Origin: Leeia aquatica
Lineage (GTDB): Bacteria; Pseudomonadota; Gammaproteobacteria; Burkholderiales; Leeiaceae
NCBI RefSeq assembly: GCF_012641365.1
Contig: NZ_JABAIM010000003.1
Location: forward strand, 186,001-250,000
Length of the DNA stretch: 64,000 nt
Reading direction: 5' to 3'
Shown here: positions 35,697 through 43,519 of the stretch, one piece after another
Layout of the letters: each line of letters opens with the position of its first letter
Position numbering within the stretch: the stretch's first letter is position 1
Position numbers and translations under genes: made by a program
The notes under the pieces: model-generated
What the model was told of the DNA's origin: nothing
Database searches by the model: none
What the model saw: only the letters and a program-made list of their open reading frames with translations

Positions 35697-36232
35697 CGGC
35701 TGGCCTCCGGTGTCGGTGCAGGTTTGGGGGCCAGACTGCGTTCGATCGCCTTCATGCCTTCCAGCTTGTCGTTCAACTGATCGGCCCGTTTTTTCTCGTC
35801 TTTCCACTGCGCATTCAACCGGTCCACCTGTTCCTCCTGCTTGCGCTGTTGCTGCCACTGGGTTTGCAACACATGCAGCAGGGGTCGCCAGCTGGCGTTC
35901 TCCGCCCGTTTGAGCAATTCATCGCCCTGTTGCACCGCGCGCGCTAGGTCTCCCGCCCCGCGCAGCTGCGACCACACCATCACCTGCTGCACCTGCACCG
36001 TTTCACTGCGTTTAAGTTCACCCAGCCGTGCTGCTTCCCTGCTCAACTCGGCCGGACTCATGCCCTGATAGCGCTGGTACAGCACCAGCCACTCGCGCAA
36101 GGCCTGATCGGCTTTTTGCTGGCGTTGTTGCTCGGCGCTCACCACCGGCGCCGCCGGACGCCGGGGTGCCGCACAGGCATTGAGCAAACCACATGCCAGC
36201 AAGGCCGCCAGCAGACGGTTAAGGTTCTGCAT
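35693..36232 (-). CDS. qseG: QseG-like outer-membrane lipoprotein
   Basis: Lipoprotein of about 179 residues. From ATG 36232 it begins MQNLNRLLAALLACGLLNAC, a signal peptide with lipobox LNAC, so the mature protein starts at an acylated Cys. The rest is helical and Gln/Glu/Lys-rich, ending in a coiled coil (about 115-160) and a Pro-rich tail. Its place between sensor kinase and regulator, with overlaps on both sides, is that of QseG/YfhG, which in E. coli contacts the GlrK sensor domain and sets its activity. Alternative in-frame starts at 36235 and 36253 exist. Confidence 0.75.
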   Translation of the reverse strand: MQNLNRLLAALLACGLLNACAAPRRPAAPVVSAEQQRQQKADQALREWLVLYQRYQGMSPAELSREAARLGELKRSETVQVQQVMVWSQLRGAGDLARAVQQGDELLKRAENASWRPLLHVLQTQWQQQRKQEEQVDRLNAQWKDEKKRADQLNDKLEGMKAIERSLAPKPAPTPEASR

Positions 36233-37688
36233 CATGATCATCAGGCAATTCAATCCGAAAATGCGCGCCCTGCGCGCTGGCTAACAAACGAACGCGGCCA
36301 CCATGCAGCAGCACGCACTCGCGCACAATGGACAGCCCCACCCCGCTGCCACGACCGGCATCGGTCGCCCGGTCCAGCGGTTGGCGCTGCCCCTGAAAGA
36401 AGGGATCAAAGATGCGGGCATGATCTTGCGGGTCCACACCGGGCCCTTGGTCAATACAGTCCAGCTGCAGCCAGGATCGCCCCTCTTGCTGCAGCCGGGT
36501 ACCCACAATGCGGATCAACCCGCCCGGCGGGCTGAAGCGGATGGCATTCGAGAGCAGGTTGTCCCACAGCATGGCAAAGCGCGCCTCGTCCAGCGCCAGC
36601 TGCACATCCGGCACCATCAGTTCGACCCGTAGCTGGCGCGACTGCAGCGGCAGCGCGTGACGCTGCAGCGCCGCCTCCAATGCGGCTTGCAGCGACACAC
36701 CACGCCGCAGCGGGTCATGCCGGGTCGCGGCGGCCTGTAGCTGCAGCAAGTCTTCAATCCGCCGCTGCAGCAGCAAGGTATTCTGCTGCAGGATGCTGAC
36801 CACCTCTCGCTGGGCAGCGCTCAGCTCGCCCACGCCATCTTCCGCCAGCAGGGCACTGCCCTCACGCAGCGACGCCAGCGGGGTTTTCAGCTCGTGTGAC
36901 ACATGGCGCAGTACCCGCGCCTGATCATCCTCCAGCGCCGCCAGACGCTGGCGCAGCCAGTCCAGCCTCTGCCCTAGCTGCAACAGGTCACGCGGGCCTT
37001 GCAACTGCACGGGTTCAGTCAAGCGGCCCTCTCCCAGCTGATGGATGGCGCGTTCCAGCTGCCGCACCGGGCGATTCAGCCAGCGCCCCAAGCCCCCCGC
37101 CAGCAGGATCACCCCCAATAGCGCGGCAACAATCCAGACCAGCAGCTGCTGCCGCTCACGATCGAGCTGCTGGTCCTGCTGCTGTTGGCGCTGAGCCAAC
37201 GCTTGCTGGCTGGCACGCGACACCGCCTGCATGGTTTCATCCATCTGCTGCAGCAAGGTGAGTAAGGGCCGCACCCGCTCCGGATGGCCACTGGCAGCAG
37301 GCAGATTGGCGTAGACCAGCCGTCCCAGCTCTAACCAGTGCTGCAAGGATTGATGCGCAGCCCCTTCCAGCGGCTGCAGCAGGCGTTGCGCACGCTGCTG
37401 GCTCTCCAGCCACTGTGCCCGGTAGTTCTGCAACAGGCTGGCATCATCCAGCAACAGATACTGGCGGGCGCTGCGCTCCAGCGCGACCCCCTGCATCAGC
37501 AATTGCTGCACATCCTCCGTCACCTGCACGGCACGGCGGGTCAGCAGCCGGTTGCTGCTGACCTGGGTATCCAGCAACAACAGGCTGCGCAGCAGCGCCA
37601 GGCTGGGCAACAAGGCCACCAGCAGCATGCTCAGCAGTAGGACCTGGCGAAAGGTAGGGTGTCGCCAGCGGAAAAAGCGGGAAATCAT
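36219..37688 (-). CDS. glrK: Sensor histidine kinase GlrK (QseE)
   Basis: Inner-membrane sensor kinase of 489 residues. One membrane helix at about 13-35, a periplasmic helical sensor region, a second helix at about 200-222, a HAMP linker, then the phosphorylated His near residue 265 in RHVSHELKTPLASLREGSALLA, and the ATPase with NLLSNAIRF, DQGPGVDP, and GSGVGLSIVRECVLLHGG. The stretch GPRDLLQLGQRLDWLRQRL is very close to E. coli GlrK. ATG 37688 is used; the longer frame lacks a homologous N-terminus. It is the first gene of the operon, divergent from bactofilin with a shared 200-bp control region. It presumably phosphorylates GlrR. Confidence 0.92.
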   Translation of the reverse strand: MISRFFRWRHPTFRQVLLLSMLLVALLPSLALLRSLLLLDTQVSSNRLLTRRAVQVTEDVQQLLMQGVALERSARQYLLLDDASLLQNYRAQWLESQQRAQRLLQPLEGAAHQSLQHWLELGRLVYANLPAASGHPERVRPLLTLLQQMDETMQAVSRASQQALAQRQQQQDQQLDRERQQLLVWIVAALLGVILLAGGLGRWLNRPVRQLERAIHQLGEGRLTEPVQLQGPRDLLQLGQRLDWLRQRLAALEDDQARVLRHVSHELKTPLASLREGSALLAEDGVGELSAAQREVVSILQQNTLLLQRRIEDLLQLQAAATRHDPLRRGVSLQAALEAALQRHALPLQSRQLRVELMVPDVQLALDEARFAMLWDNLLSNAIRFSPPGGLIRIVGTRLQQEGRSWLQLDCIDQGPGVDPQDHARIFDPFFQGQRQPLDRATDAGRGSGVGLSIVRECVLLHGGRVRLLASAQGAHFRIELPDDHDAEP

Positions 37689-37731
37689 CCTGCCTAGGGC
37701 AAGCCACCGGCCAGAAAGTTGCGCAACCAAC

Positions 37732-37749
37732 TGTCGGGGTGACACGACA
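37732..37749 (+). promoter_or_regulatory. GlrR-type activator site upstream of bactofilin
   Basis: TGTC-N10-GACA matches exactly the reported GlrR binding consensus at enterobacterial glmY/glmZ. It is centred about 97 bases upstream of the predicted sigma-54 start, the normal enhancer distance, and lies between glrK and the bactofilin gene. Confidence 0.75.
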
Positions 37750-37780
37750 AAAACAGGCGCTCCTTCACAAGAAGGAGATT

Positions 37781-37793
37781 CACCCCATTGATT
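37781..37793 (-). promoter_or_regulatory. Possible IHF site between enhancer and sigma-54 promoter
   Basis: AATCAATGGGGTG on the minus strand fits WATCAA-N4-TTR with one mismatch, and an A-rich run (37791-37804) is adjacent. It lies between the GlrR-type site and the promoter, where IHF bending is expected. Weak on sequence alone. Confidence 0.35.
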
Positions 37794-37810
37794 AAAAAGG
37801 AAAATCCATT

Positions 37811-37827
37811 CTGGCACAGCGCTTGCA
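37811..37827 (+). promoter_or_regulatory. Sigma-54 promoter of the bactofilin gene
   Basis: CTGGCAC-AGCGC-TTGCA matches the -24/-12 consensus (TGGCAC-N5-TTGCW) at all core bases. GG at 37813-37814 and GC at 37825-37826 both put the start at 37838, 51 bases before the ATG at 37889. Confidence 0.85.
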
Positions 37828-37888
37828 AGAGGGTGATCAACCCCCTTTGGGGTGCCTGGATATCCCCTGATTACTGCTAGGAGCTGAC

Positions 37889-38434
37889 ATGTTCAACAAG
37901 AACACCCCAACCCCATCCACCGAGCGTGATGTGCGTAACCCGCTGGGAGGCCGTCCGCTGCAGCAAAGCCCGCTCAACACGCCGCCCGCCTCACTGGTGG
38001 CGCAACCAGAAGCTCCGGTCAGCCCTGCCGAGACCGAAAGCGGCGCGCGCTTGATCGTCGGCCCCAATGTGAAGCTGAAAGGGGCGGAAATTCTCGACTG
38101 CGACACCCTGGTGGTGGAAGGACGGGTCGAGGCCACCATGGACAGCCGGGTGCTGCGCATCGCAGCCAATGGCTCGTTTTCCGGCAAGGTCAGCATCGAC
38201 GTGGCGGAAATCCACGGCCAGTTTGATGGCGAACTGACGGCCCGCCAGCAGCTGGTGATCCACGCCACCGGCAAGGTGAATGGGCAGCTGCGCTATGGCA
38301 AGTTGCTGGTGGAGGAAGGCGGCCAGCTGTCTGGCGATGTCCGCTCGCTGTCGGCTGAGCCCGACAAGCCGTTGTCGCGTCGTGACAGTGCAGAAATCAG
38401 TCCGCTGAAAGCGCTGGCCAGCGCGGCGGGTTAA
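37889..38434 (+). CDS. Bactofilin, polymer-forming cytoskeletal protein
   Basis: A 181-residue bactofilin. A disordered Pro/Thr/Asn-rich N-terminus (1-50) precedes the right-handed beta-helix core (about 52-155), visible as short repeats: RLIVGPNVKLKGAEILDCDTLVVEGRVEA, GSFSGKVSIDVAEIHGQFDGELTARQQLVIHATGKVNGQL, and GQLSGDV. Bactofilins self-assemble without nucleotide on the inner side of the membrane and place cell-wall enzymes or stalk and polar machinery. TAGGAG lies 6 bases before the ATG. It has a sigma-54 promoter and GlrR-type enhancer just upstream, so envelope signalling through GlrKR likely switches it on. Confidence 0.92.
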   Translation: MFNKNTPTPSTERDVRNPLGGRPLQQSPLNTPPASLVAQPEAPVSPAETESGARLIVGPNVKLKGAEILDCDTLVVEGRVEATMDSRVLRIAANGSFSGKVSIDVAEIHGQFDGELTARQQLVIHATGKVNGQLRYGKLLVEEGGQLSGDVRSLSAEPDKPLSRRDSAEISPLKALASAAG

Positions 38435-38444
38435 GCTTGCTGCC

Positions 38445-38474
38445 GCAGGGTGGCGCCAGCCGGAGTCACCCTGC
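38445..38474. terminator. Hairpin between bactofilin and metW
   Basis: GCAGGGTG (38445-38452) and CACCCTGC (38467-38474) pair perfectly over 8 bp with a 14-base loop, between the two convergent stops. No U-tract, so only a candidate terminator. Confidence 0.5.
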
Positions 38475-38487
38475 CATTCCGCCAGGC

Positions 38488-39078
38488 CTAGCCGCGCTGA
38501 CCCAGGCGGAAGATGGCCACGCTGCCGCGCCAGTTCGGCCACCAGTGCACCAGACGGCCTCGGTGCATCACCCGCTTGTCGAGCAGCCGGAAACCCAGTT
38601 GGCCGGCCAGATGATCAAAATCGTTCACCGTGCAGAAGTGGATGTTCGGCGTGTCATACCATTGATAAGGGATCAGGTCGGACACCGGCATGCGCCCGCA
38701 CAGGATCTGCCAGCGGTTCTGCCAGAAGCCGAAGTTGGGGAAGGACACGATGCACTCGCGCCCGACCCGCGCCATTTCACGCAGGATGCCTTCCACATCG
38801 TGCATGGACTGGATGGTGTGGCTGAGCAGCACGTAATCAAAACTGCCACTCTCGAACATCGACAGCCCACTCTCCAGATCGCTCTGGATCACATGCACGC
38901 CATTATCGAGGCAAGCGGCGATATTGGCGTCGTCACGGTCCACGCCGTAACCCGTCACCTGTCGTTCGCGCTGCAGCAGTGCCAGCAGGCTGCCATCACC
39001 ACAGCCCAGGTCCAGCACCCGGCTGCCGGGCGCAATCTGCTCGGCAATCTGCAGGAATTCCGGTCGCAAGGTCAGCAT
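38488..39078 (-). CDS. metW: MetW, methionine biosynthesis partner of MetX
   Basis: Methyltransferase-fold protein of 196 residues with SAM motif SRVLDLGCGDGSLLALL and then GVDRDDANIAACLDNGVHVIQSDLESGL. It pairs with MetX as metX-metW across proteobacteria, and evidence from relatives indicates MetW is needed for MetX acyltransferase activity. ATG 39078 shares a base with the TGA of metX (TGATG); GTG 39081 is an alternative start. It is translated with metX from the SAM-II-controlled message. Convergent with the bactofilin gene. Confidence 0.93.
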   Translation of the reverse strand: MLTLRPEFLQIAEQIAPGSRVLDLGCGDGSLLALLQRERQVTGYGVDRDDANIAACLDNGVHVIQSDLESGLSMFESGSFDYVLLSHTIQSMHDVEGILREMARVGRECIVSFPNFGFWQNRWQILCGRMPVSDLIPYQWYDTPNIHFCTVNDFDHLAGQLGFRLLDKRVMHRGRLVHWWPNWRGSVAIFRLGQRG

Positions 39079-40223
39079 CACACCCCCTCCGCCGCAATGC
39101 GGTCAAAATAGCGCCGCATCACGGCAAAGTATTGGGGATCGTCCATCAGGAAGGCATCGTGTCCGTGCACCGATCGAATCTCGGCATAGGTCACCGGCAG
39201 CCGGTTATCGGTCAGCGCCTTGACGATCTCGCGTGAGCGGTCCGGTGAAAAGCGCCAGTCCGAATCGAACGCGGCAATCAGGAAGGACGCCTTGGCACGC
39301 GACAAGGCGCGGCTGAGATTCCCCTCGCCGTAGCGGCGAGCCGGATCAAAGTAGTCCAGCGCCTTGGTCATCAGCAGATAGGTATTGGCGTCGAAGTACC
39401 CGGCGAACTTGTCCCCCTGATAGCGCAGGTAGGATTCGATCTGGAACTCGACATCAAAGTTATAGTTGAAGCGCTCGCCACGCAGCAGGCGGCCAAACTT
39501 GGAGCCCATGCCATCATCGGACAGGTAGGTAATATGGCCCAGCATGCGCGCCAGCCGCAGGCCACGGGTGGGCACCACACCGTGGGCGTAATAGTCACCG
39601 CCGTGGAAATCCGGGTCAGTGAGGATGGCCTGGCGTGCCACATCGTTGAACGCAATATTCTGCGCCGACAGGCGCGGTGCAGAAGCAATCACCACCGCGT
39701 GGCGGATGCGCTCCGGGAAACTCATCGTCCACATCAGGGCCTGCATGCCACCGAGGCTGCCGCCCACCACCGCCGCCCACTGCGCAATCCCCAGTTGATC
39801 AGCGAGGCGCGCCTGGGAATCCACCCAGTCTTTCACCGTCACCAACGGAAAGCGCGAACCGAACGGGTTACCGGTTTCCGGATCGATCGTCGAGGGCCCG
39901 GTAGAGCCGTGGCAACCGCCCAGGTTGTTCAAGGCCACCACGAAGAAGCGCTCGGTATCAATCGGCTTGCCCGGCCCGATCATGTTGTCCCACCAGCCTG
40001 CCGCCTTGTCGTCCTCATGGTGCAAACCGGCGGCATGGTGATGGCCAGAGAGGGCATGGCAGATCAGCACCGCATTGCTGCGGTCTGCATTCAGTTCGCC
40101 ATAGGTCTCATATACCAGCTGGTAGCGGGGCACGGTCACCCCGCAGGTCAGCAGCAAGGGCTGATCAAACTGGGCGGTCTGCGGGACCACACAGCCCACC
40201 GAGCCGCCTTTATCCTGACTCAT
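39078..40223 (-). CDS. metX: Homoserine O-acyltransferase MetX
   Basis: Alpha/beta-hydrolase enzyme of 381 residues that acylates homoserine, the first step of methionine synthesis. Seen: [30 protein letters not shown], the nucleophile elbow in [14 protein letters not shown], the Asp in [15 protein letters not shown] and the His in [11 protein letters not shown]. The acyl donor (acetyl- or succinyl-CoA) cannot be told from these motifs; relatives of this type are often succinyltransferases. ATG 40223 has AAGGAG 8 bases upstream; the frame further up runs into the leader. The 5' leader carries a SAM-II-type aptamer and a terminator, giving feedback by S-adenosylmethionine. Confidence 0.95.
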   Translation of the reverse strand: MSQDKGGSVGCVVPQTAQFDQPLLLTCGVTVPRYQLVYETYGELNADRSNAVLICHALSGHHHAAGLHHEDDKAAGWWDNMIGPGKPIDTERFFVVALNNLGGCHGSTGPSTIDPETGNPFGSRFPLVTVKDWVDSQARLADQLGIAQWAAVVGGSLGGMQALMWTMSFPERIRHAVVIASAPRLSAQNIAFNDVARQAILTDPDFHGGDYYAHGVVPTRGLRLARMLGHITYLSDDGMGSKFGRLLRGERFNYNFDVEFQIESYLRYQGDKFAGYFDANTYLLMTKALDYFDPARRYGEGNLSRALSRAKASFLIAAFDSDWRFSPDRSREIVKALTDNRLPVTYAEIRSVHGHDAFLMDDPQYFAVMRRYFDRIAAEGV

Positions 40224-40257
40224 CCTGACTCCTTGGCCTGGCATGGTGGCCCGGCCT

Positions 40258-40295
40258 GAAATAAAAAACACCCGCAGGCATCGCGTGCGGGTGTT
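40258..40295 (-). terminator. Leader terminator upstream of metX
   Basis: On the minus strand a perfect 10-bp stem AACACCCGCA/TGCGGGTGTT (40295-40286 with 40276-40267) with a 9-base loop is followed by TTTTTTATTTC. It lies between the SAM-II-type aptamer and the metX start, so it can act as the expression platform. A second small hairpin (TTCCGC/GCGGAA, 40302-40319) precedes it. Confidence 0.85.
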
Positions 40296-40329
40296 CTTGG
40301 ATTCCGCAACGTGGCGGAACAGGATGACC

Positions 40330-40390
40330 CTACGCTTTAGCCCCATTTATAGCGCGCCGGCAAGCTGTCCCTTCAAATCCGCGCGGGATG
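40330..40390 (-). ncRNA. SAM-II (SAM-alpha) riboswitch of metX-metW
   Basis: On the minus strand the order of conserved pieces is that of the SAM-II aptamer: stem arm GCGCG, GATTT-AA, a loop containing AGCTT, stem arm CGCGC, ATAAATG, then GGGCTAAAG. AGCTT can pair with GGGCT (two G-U) to form the pseudoknot helix, and the loop A/T positions match the SAM-contact residues of the known metX-leader aptamers. SAM-II is established upstream of metX/metA in proteobacteria. Binding SAM should lower metX-metW expression. Confidence 0.75.
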
Positions 40391-40622
40391 CACAGGCATC
40401 CAATGGCATGAAATCTACGCGCACCCACCCCGCCCGTCAACCGCCGCCCGAGCGGGCACCATGCACGCCCAGATTGTTTTTGGTAGTTTAATTACTTTGT
40501 TAGCGTAATAATAAAATAACGAAAACAACCCAAATACAAACAATCAATTGAAAAGCAACAATAAAATAAAAACTTGCTGCTACCATCCACACCAAAATAC
40601 AAAAATTAGTCACCTAAACATA
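40391..40622. other. AT-rich gene-free segment between metX leader and small ORF
   Basis: No ORF is supported here. From 40475 to 40622 the sequence is very A/T-rich, unlike its surroundings. It contains GGTAGTTTAATTACT (40482-40496), which matches the HexR-type site of gap at 13 of 15 positions, and should also hold the metX promoter on the minus strand, which I could not pin down. Confidence 0.5.
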
Positions 40623-40651
40623 TTGCATTGCACAACAAATTTTGCTACATT
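40623..40651 (+). promoter_or_regulatory. Candidate promoter of the 49-residue gene
   Basis: TTGCAT (40623-40628), 17-bp spacer, TACATT (40646-40651). The start would be about 35 bases before the ATG at 40693. Matches are moderate. Confidence 0.4.
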
Positions 40652-40692
40652 AATCCTGCACTCATGAGGTGCATGACGAAAGGAGCAACACC

Positions 40693-40842
40693 ATGACAGA
40701 CCTTGGCCTGCTTGCAGCCTATATGCTGATGCGCAACCGTCTGAACGAAGAACTGAACCCGGCCCCTGCACCGGAACCGGAGCAGGAACTGAGCCCGCTG
40801 TTCCTCAGCAATCCGAAGCGCCGCTGGCTGAGTCAGGACTGA
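40693..40842 (+). CDS. Small 49-residue protein of unknown function
   Basis: An orphan small gene: MTDLGLLAAYMLMRNRLNEE begins an amphipathic helix, a Pro/Glu-rich hinge (PAPAPEPEQE) follows, and the C-terminus is basic (NPKRRWLSQD). AAAGGAG lies 8 bases before the ATG, a promoter-like pair lies upstream, and a strong terminator follows 32 bases after the stop, so it looks like a true monocistronic gene. It has no membrane helix or cysteines. Its high expression signals suggest a small structural or regulatory protein. Confidence 0.65.
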   Translation: MTDLGLLAAYMLMRNRLNEELNPAPAPEPEQELSPLFLSNPKRRWLSQD

Positions 40843-40873
40843 ACGCCACCCGGCGCGCCTGACCCAACAAAAA

Positions 40874-40900
40874 GCCCGCCAGATGGCGGGCCTGTTTTTT
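40874..40900. terminator. Bidirectional terminator
   Basis: GCCCGCC (40874-40880) and GGCGGGC (40885-40891) with a 4-base loop are followed by TTTTTT on the plus strand; the minus strand reads into TTTTTGTT. It serves the 49-residue gene and the convergent GlxA-type regulator. Confidence 0.88.
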
Positions 40901-40915
40901 GTGGCAGCAGCGCAA

Positions 40916-41896
40916 TTACACAACTTCCAGCTGCTGGCGTCGCTGCCCCGGCGGCACCGGGTCAAACTTGGCCCATACCCGCCGAAAGTCCCGTGCGGAA
41001 CCAAAACCCGCCAGCTCCGCCACCTTTTCCACCGAGTGGCGCGGATTTTCCAGTAGCTGCCGTGCAAAGGTCACCCGAATCTGCTGCTGATAATCCACCA
41101 CTCCCACCCCGGCATGCTGCCGGAACAACCGGGTCAGGTTACGCACACTCATGTGCACCTGCTCCGCCAACTCGGGCAGGGACCAGTGACGATCCGGCTT
41201 GCCACTGATCACATCCTGTATCTTGTGTACCGCAGGGTGCATGTGGTTACGGTGCGCAAGCCAGGGTGACAACTGAGGGTCCTGCCCGCTGCGCCGCAAA
41301 TAGACCACCAGATGCCGGGCCACGGCCTGTGCAATCTCAGGTCCGGCATGTTGCTCGATCAGATACAGCGCCAGATCAATCCCCGCCGTCACGCCGGCGC
41401 TGGTCAGGATAGAGCCATCCTCAACAAAGATACGGTCATCTTCCACCCTGGCCTGCGGTGCCTGCAGGCGCAGCCGTTCCAGCAGGGTAAAGTGGGTGGT
41501 GCAGCGGCGGCCATTGAGCAGACCTGCACGCGCCAGCAACAATGCAGCCGAGCAGATGCTAGCCACCTGATGCCGCGAACCCACAGTGGATCGCAGCCAG
41601 TTCACCACCTGCTGCGCCTCAGGCAGTGCGTAATTGACGATGGACTGGGTCACGCCGCACAGCATCACCAGCGCTTGCTCTGGTAGATGCGATGGCAGCG
41701 GCGACACCCCAGCCACCGGCAAACCCAGCGAGGATGATACTTGCTCACTGGGGGCTACCCAATGCAGGTCGAATGGCGCCCCCTTGGCACAGGCCACACG
41801 AAACGCTTCCGCAGGCCCTGCCATGTCCAGCATCATGAATTGTGGTGTCAGCACAAAATACACCGGCACCCTGCCCATCGTACGCCCGTCTGCCAC
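40916..41896 (-). CDS. GlxA-type AraC regulator with DJ-1/PfpI domain
   Basis: A 326-residue regulator with an amidase-like DJ-1/PfpI sensor (about 10-185, with Cys in VASICSAALLLARAGLL) and a C-terminal AraC helix-turn-helix pair (about 225-318, with VHMSVRNLTRLFRQHAGVG and AGFGSARDFRRVW). Relatives include GlxA/FtrA and regulators of amino-acid and quaternary-amine metabolism. GTG 41896 is chosen because AGGAGGGGAAC directly precedes it; ATG 41878 is in frame. It lies 9 bases after the eamA stop, so it is probably cotranscribed with the exporter. Confidence 0.88.
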   Translation of the reverse strand: MADGRTMGRVPVYFVLTPQFMMLDMAGPAEAFRVACAKGAPFDLHWVAPSEQVSSSLGLPVAGVSPLPSHLPEQALVMLCGVTQSIVNYALPEAQQVVNWLRSTVGSRHQVASICSAALLLARAGLLNGRRCTTHFTLLERLRLQAPQARVEDDRIFVEDGSILTSAGVTAGIDLALYLIEQHAGPEIAQAVARHLVVYLRRSGQDPQLSPWLAHRNHMHPAVHKIQDVISGKPDRHWSLPELAEQVHMSVRNLTRLFRQHAGVGVVDYQQQIRVTFARQLLENPRHSVEKVAELAGFGSARDFRRVWAKFDPVPPGQRRQQLEVV

Positions 41897-41905
41897 GTTC
41901 CCCTC

Positions 41906-42811
41906 CTATCCCGTTCTTGCCGGTGCCGGCTGACCACGCAGCAGGCTCCACAACCGCGCGCCCTGCAAATTGACCAGCAGGCCCGCCATCAGCAACACCA
42001 CCCCACCCCATTGCTGGCCATTCAACTGCTCGCGGTACACCACCCACGCCGTAATCAGTCCCACCACCGGCACCAGCAAACTGAACGGTGCCACCTGGTT
42101 GGCGGGATAGCGCGCCAGCAATCGACTCCACAAACCATAGCCCAACAAGGTCGCCACCCAAGCCAGATAGGCCACAGCGAGCAGTGAAGGCCAGGAAAAT
42201 CCGGTCAAGGCCGTCCGGATGGCCTCAGGTCCTTCAATCGCCAGCGACAAGCCAAGGAAGGGCAGCGGCGGAATCAGGCTGGCCCAGACTACAAAGGCAA
42301 ACATGTTGACGGGGCCATGCTTGGCCACCTGACGGGTGACGATATTGCCGCAGGCCCACATGCTGGCGGCACACAAGGTGAACAGGAAGCCCAGCAGCGG
42401 CATACCCAGACCGTGCGCCATGCCGATCAACGCCAGCCCACCCGCTGCCAGCAACAAGCCTAATAGCTGGCTCGTACGCCAGCGCTCACCCAGCCACAGC
42501 AGGGACAGCAGCAAGGTAAAGAAGGCCTGGGACTGCAGCACCACCGAAGCCAGCCCCGTTGGCATGCCGACATGAATGGCGGAAAACAGGAAGCCGAACT
42601 GCCCCACGGAAATGGTCAGCCCATACAGGATATACAAGCGCCAGGGCAATTTCGGACGCGACACAAACAGCACCGGCAACGCCGCCAGTACAAAGCGCAA
42701 TGCGCCCAGCAGCAAAGGCGGCACCCCATGCAGCCCAGCCTTGATCACTGCAAAATTGACACCCCAGACCAGCACGATCAAACCCGCCAGCCCGATATCC
42801 CGTGTACGCAC
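41906..42811 (-). CDS. eamA: EamA, cysteine/O-acetylserine exporter
   Basis: Drug/metabolite-family inner-membrane exporter of 301 residues with ten hydrophobic helices in two EamA repeats. The resemblance to E. coli EamA is strong and continuous: VWGVNFAVIKAGLHGVPPL, YGLTISVGQFGFLFSAI, GMPTGLASVVLQSQAFFT, SMWACGNIVTR and RYPANQVAPFSLLVPVVGL. E. coli EamA exports cysteine and O-acetylserine. GTG 42811 begins the helix; a GGTGG ribosome site is upstream. It is followed by the GlxA-type regulator gene, likely its controller. Confidence 0.85.
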   Translation of the reverse strand: MRTRDIGLAGLIVLVWGVNFAVIKAGLHGVPPLLLGALRFVLAALPVLFVSRPKLPWRLYILYGLTISVGQFGFLFSAIHVGMPTGLASVVLQSQAFFTLLLSLLWLGERWRTSQLLGLLLAAGGLALIGMAHGLGMPLLGFLFTLCAASMWACGNIVTRQVAKHGPVNMFAFVVWASLIPPLPFLGLSLAIEGPEAIRTALTGFSWPSLLAVAYLAWVATLLGYGLWSRLLARYPANQVAPFSLLVPVVGLITAWVVYREQLNGQQWGGVVLLMAGLLVNLQGARLWSLLRGQPAPARTG

Positions 42812-43066
42812 TTTTCACCACCCTTCGTTTGTACCATACTGTGCATGTCAGCCCGGCTTGCACAACAGGAACAGCGGCTGGCAAATTCATCTGCACTGTA
42901 CCGGCACAATCAGAAGACAGTTTGCTACTGTGTCCCGACACGGCCCGCTGCCCTGGTTGATCCGGGTAAGCAGATGGTGAGGCAAGCGGACGGCCATCAC
43001 CATAGCCGTACCCGCCAGCATGCGGACAAATTGAGCCAAGGCATGCGCGCAGAAGGAGTAACCGTC

Positions 43067-43513
43067 ATGCAGCTGCAACTCCTCCCGGCACAGGACAGTG
43101 ACTTTGAAACCCTGCTGGCCTTGCGCATTCGTGCCCTGCGCCCCAGCCTGGAGGCCCTTGGCCGCTTTGACCCACAGCGCGCCCGCGAGCGTTTTCGTCA
43201 GGCCTTTTCACCGGCCCGCACCCTGCGCATTGAGCTGGAAGGCAGCTGCATCGGCCTGATCACCGTAGATCGCAGCCAGGACCCGTGGGCATTGGAACAA
43301 CTCTACCTTGATCCCAGCGCCCAGGGCTGCGGCATTGGCAGCCACCTGCTGCGACAGTTGCTGCAGGAAGCAGACCAGGCTCAGGTCACCGTGCGGGTGG
43401 ATGCACTACGCGGCAGCGATGCTAACCGCTTCTACCGGCAGCATGGCTTTGAACAGATTGGCGAAGGGGAGTGGGATATCCATTACCAGCGCCCCTTCCG
43501 CTTGCTGCATTAA
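43067..43513 (+). CDS. GNAT-family N-acetyltransferase
   Basis: Acetyl-CoA-dependent acyltransferase of 148 residues. The acetyl-CoA loop is LDPSAQGCGIGSHLLRQLL (the Q/R-x-x-G-x-G/A pattern), and the C-terminal RFYRQHGFEQIGEGE strand-helix is typical of the fold. ATG 43067 has AAGGAG 8 bases upstream; a long open frame before it overlaps eamA antisense and is not coding. Substrate unknown. It is convergent with acdS, with only 6 bases between stops. Confidence 0.87.
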   Translation: MQLQLLPAQDSDFETLLALRIRALRPSLEALGRFDPQRARERFRQAFSPARTLRIELEGSCIGLITVDRSQDPWALEQLYLDPSAQGCGIGSHLLRQLLQEADQAQVTVRVDALRGSDANRFYRQHGFEQIGEGEWDIHYQRPFRLLH

Positions 43514-43519
43514 CCCGCC

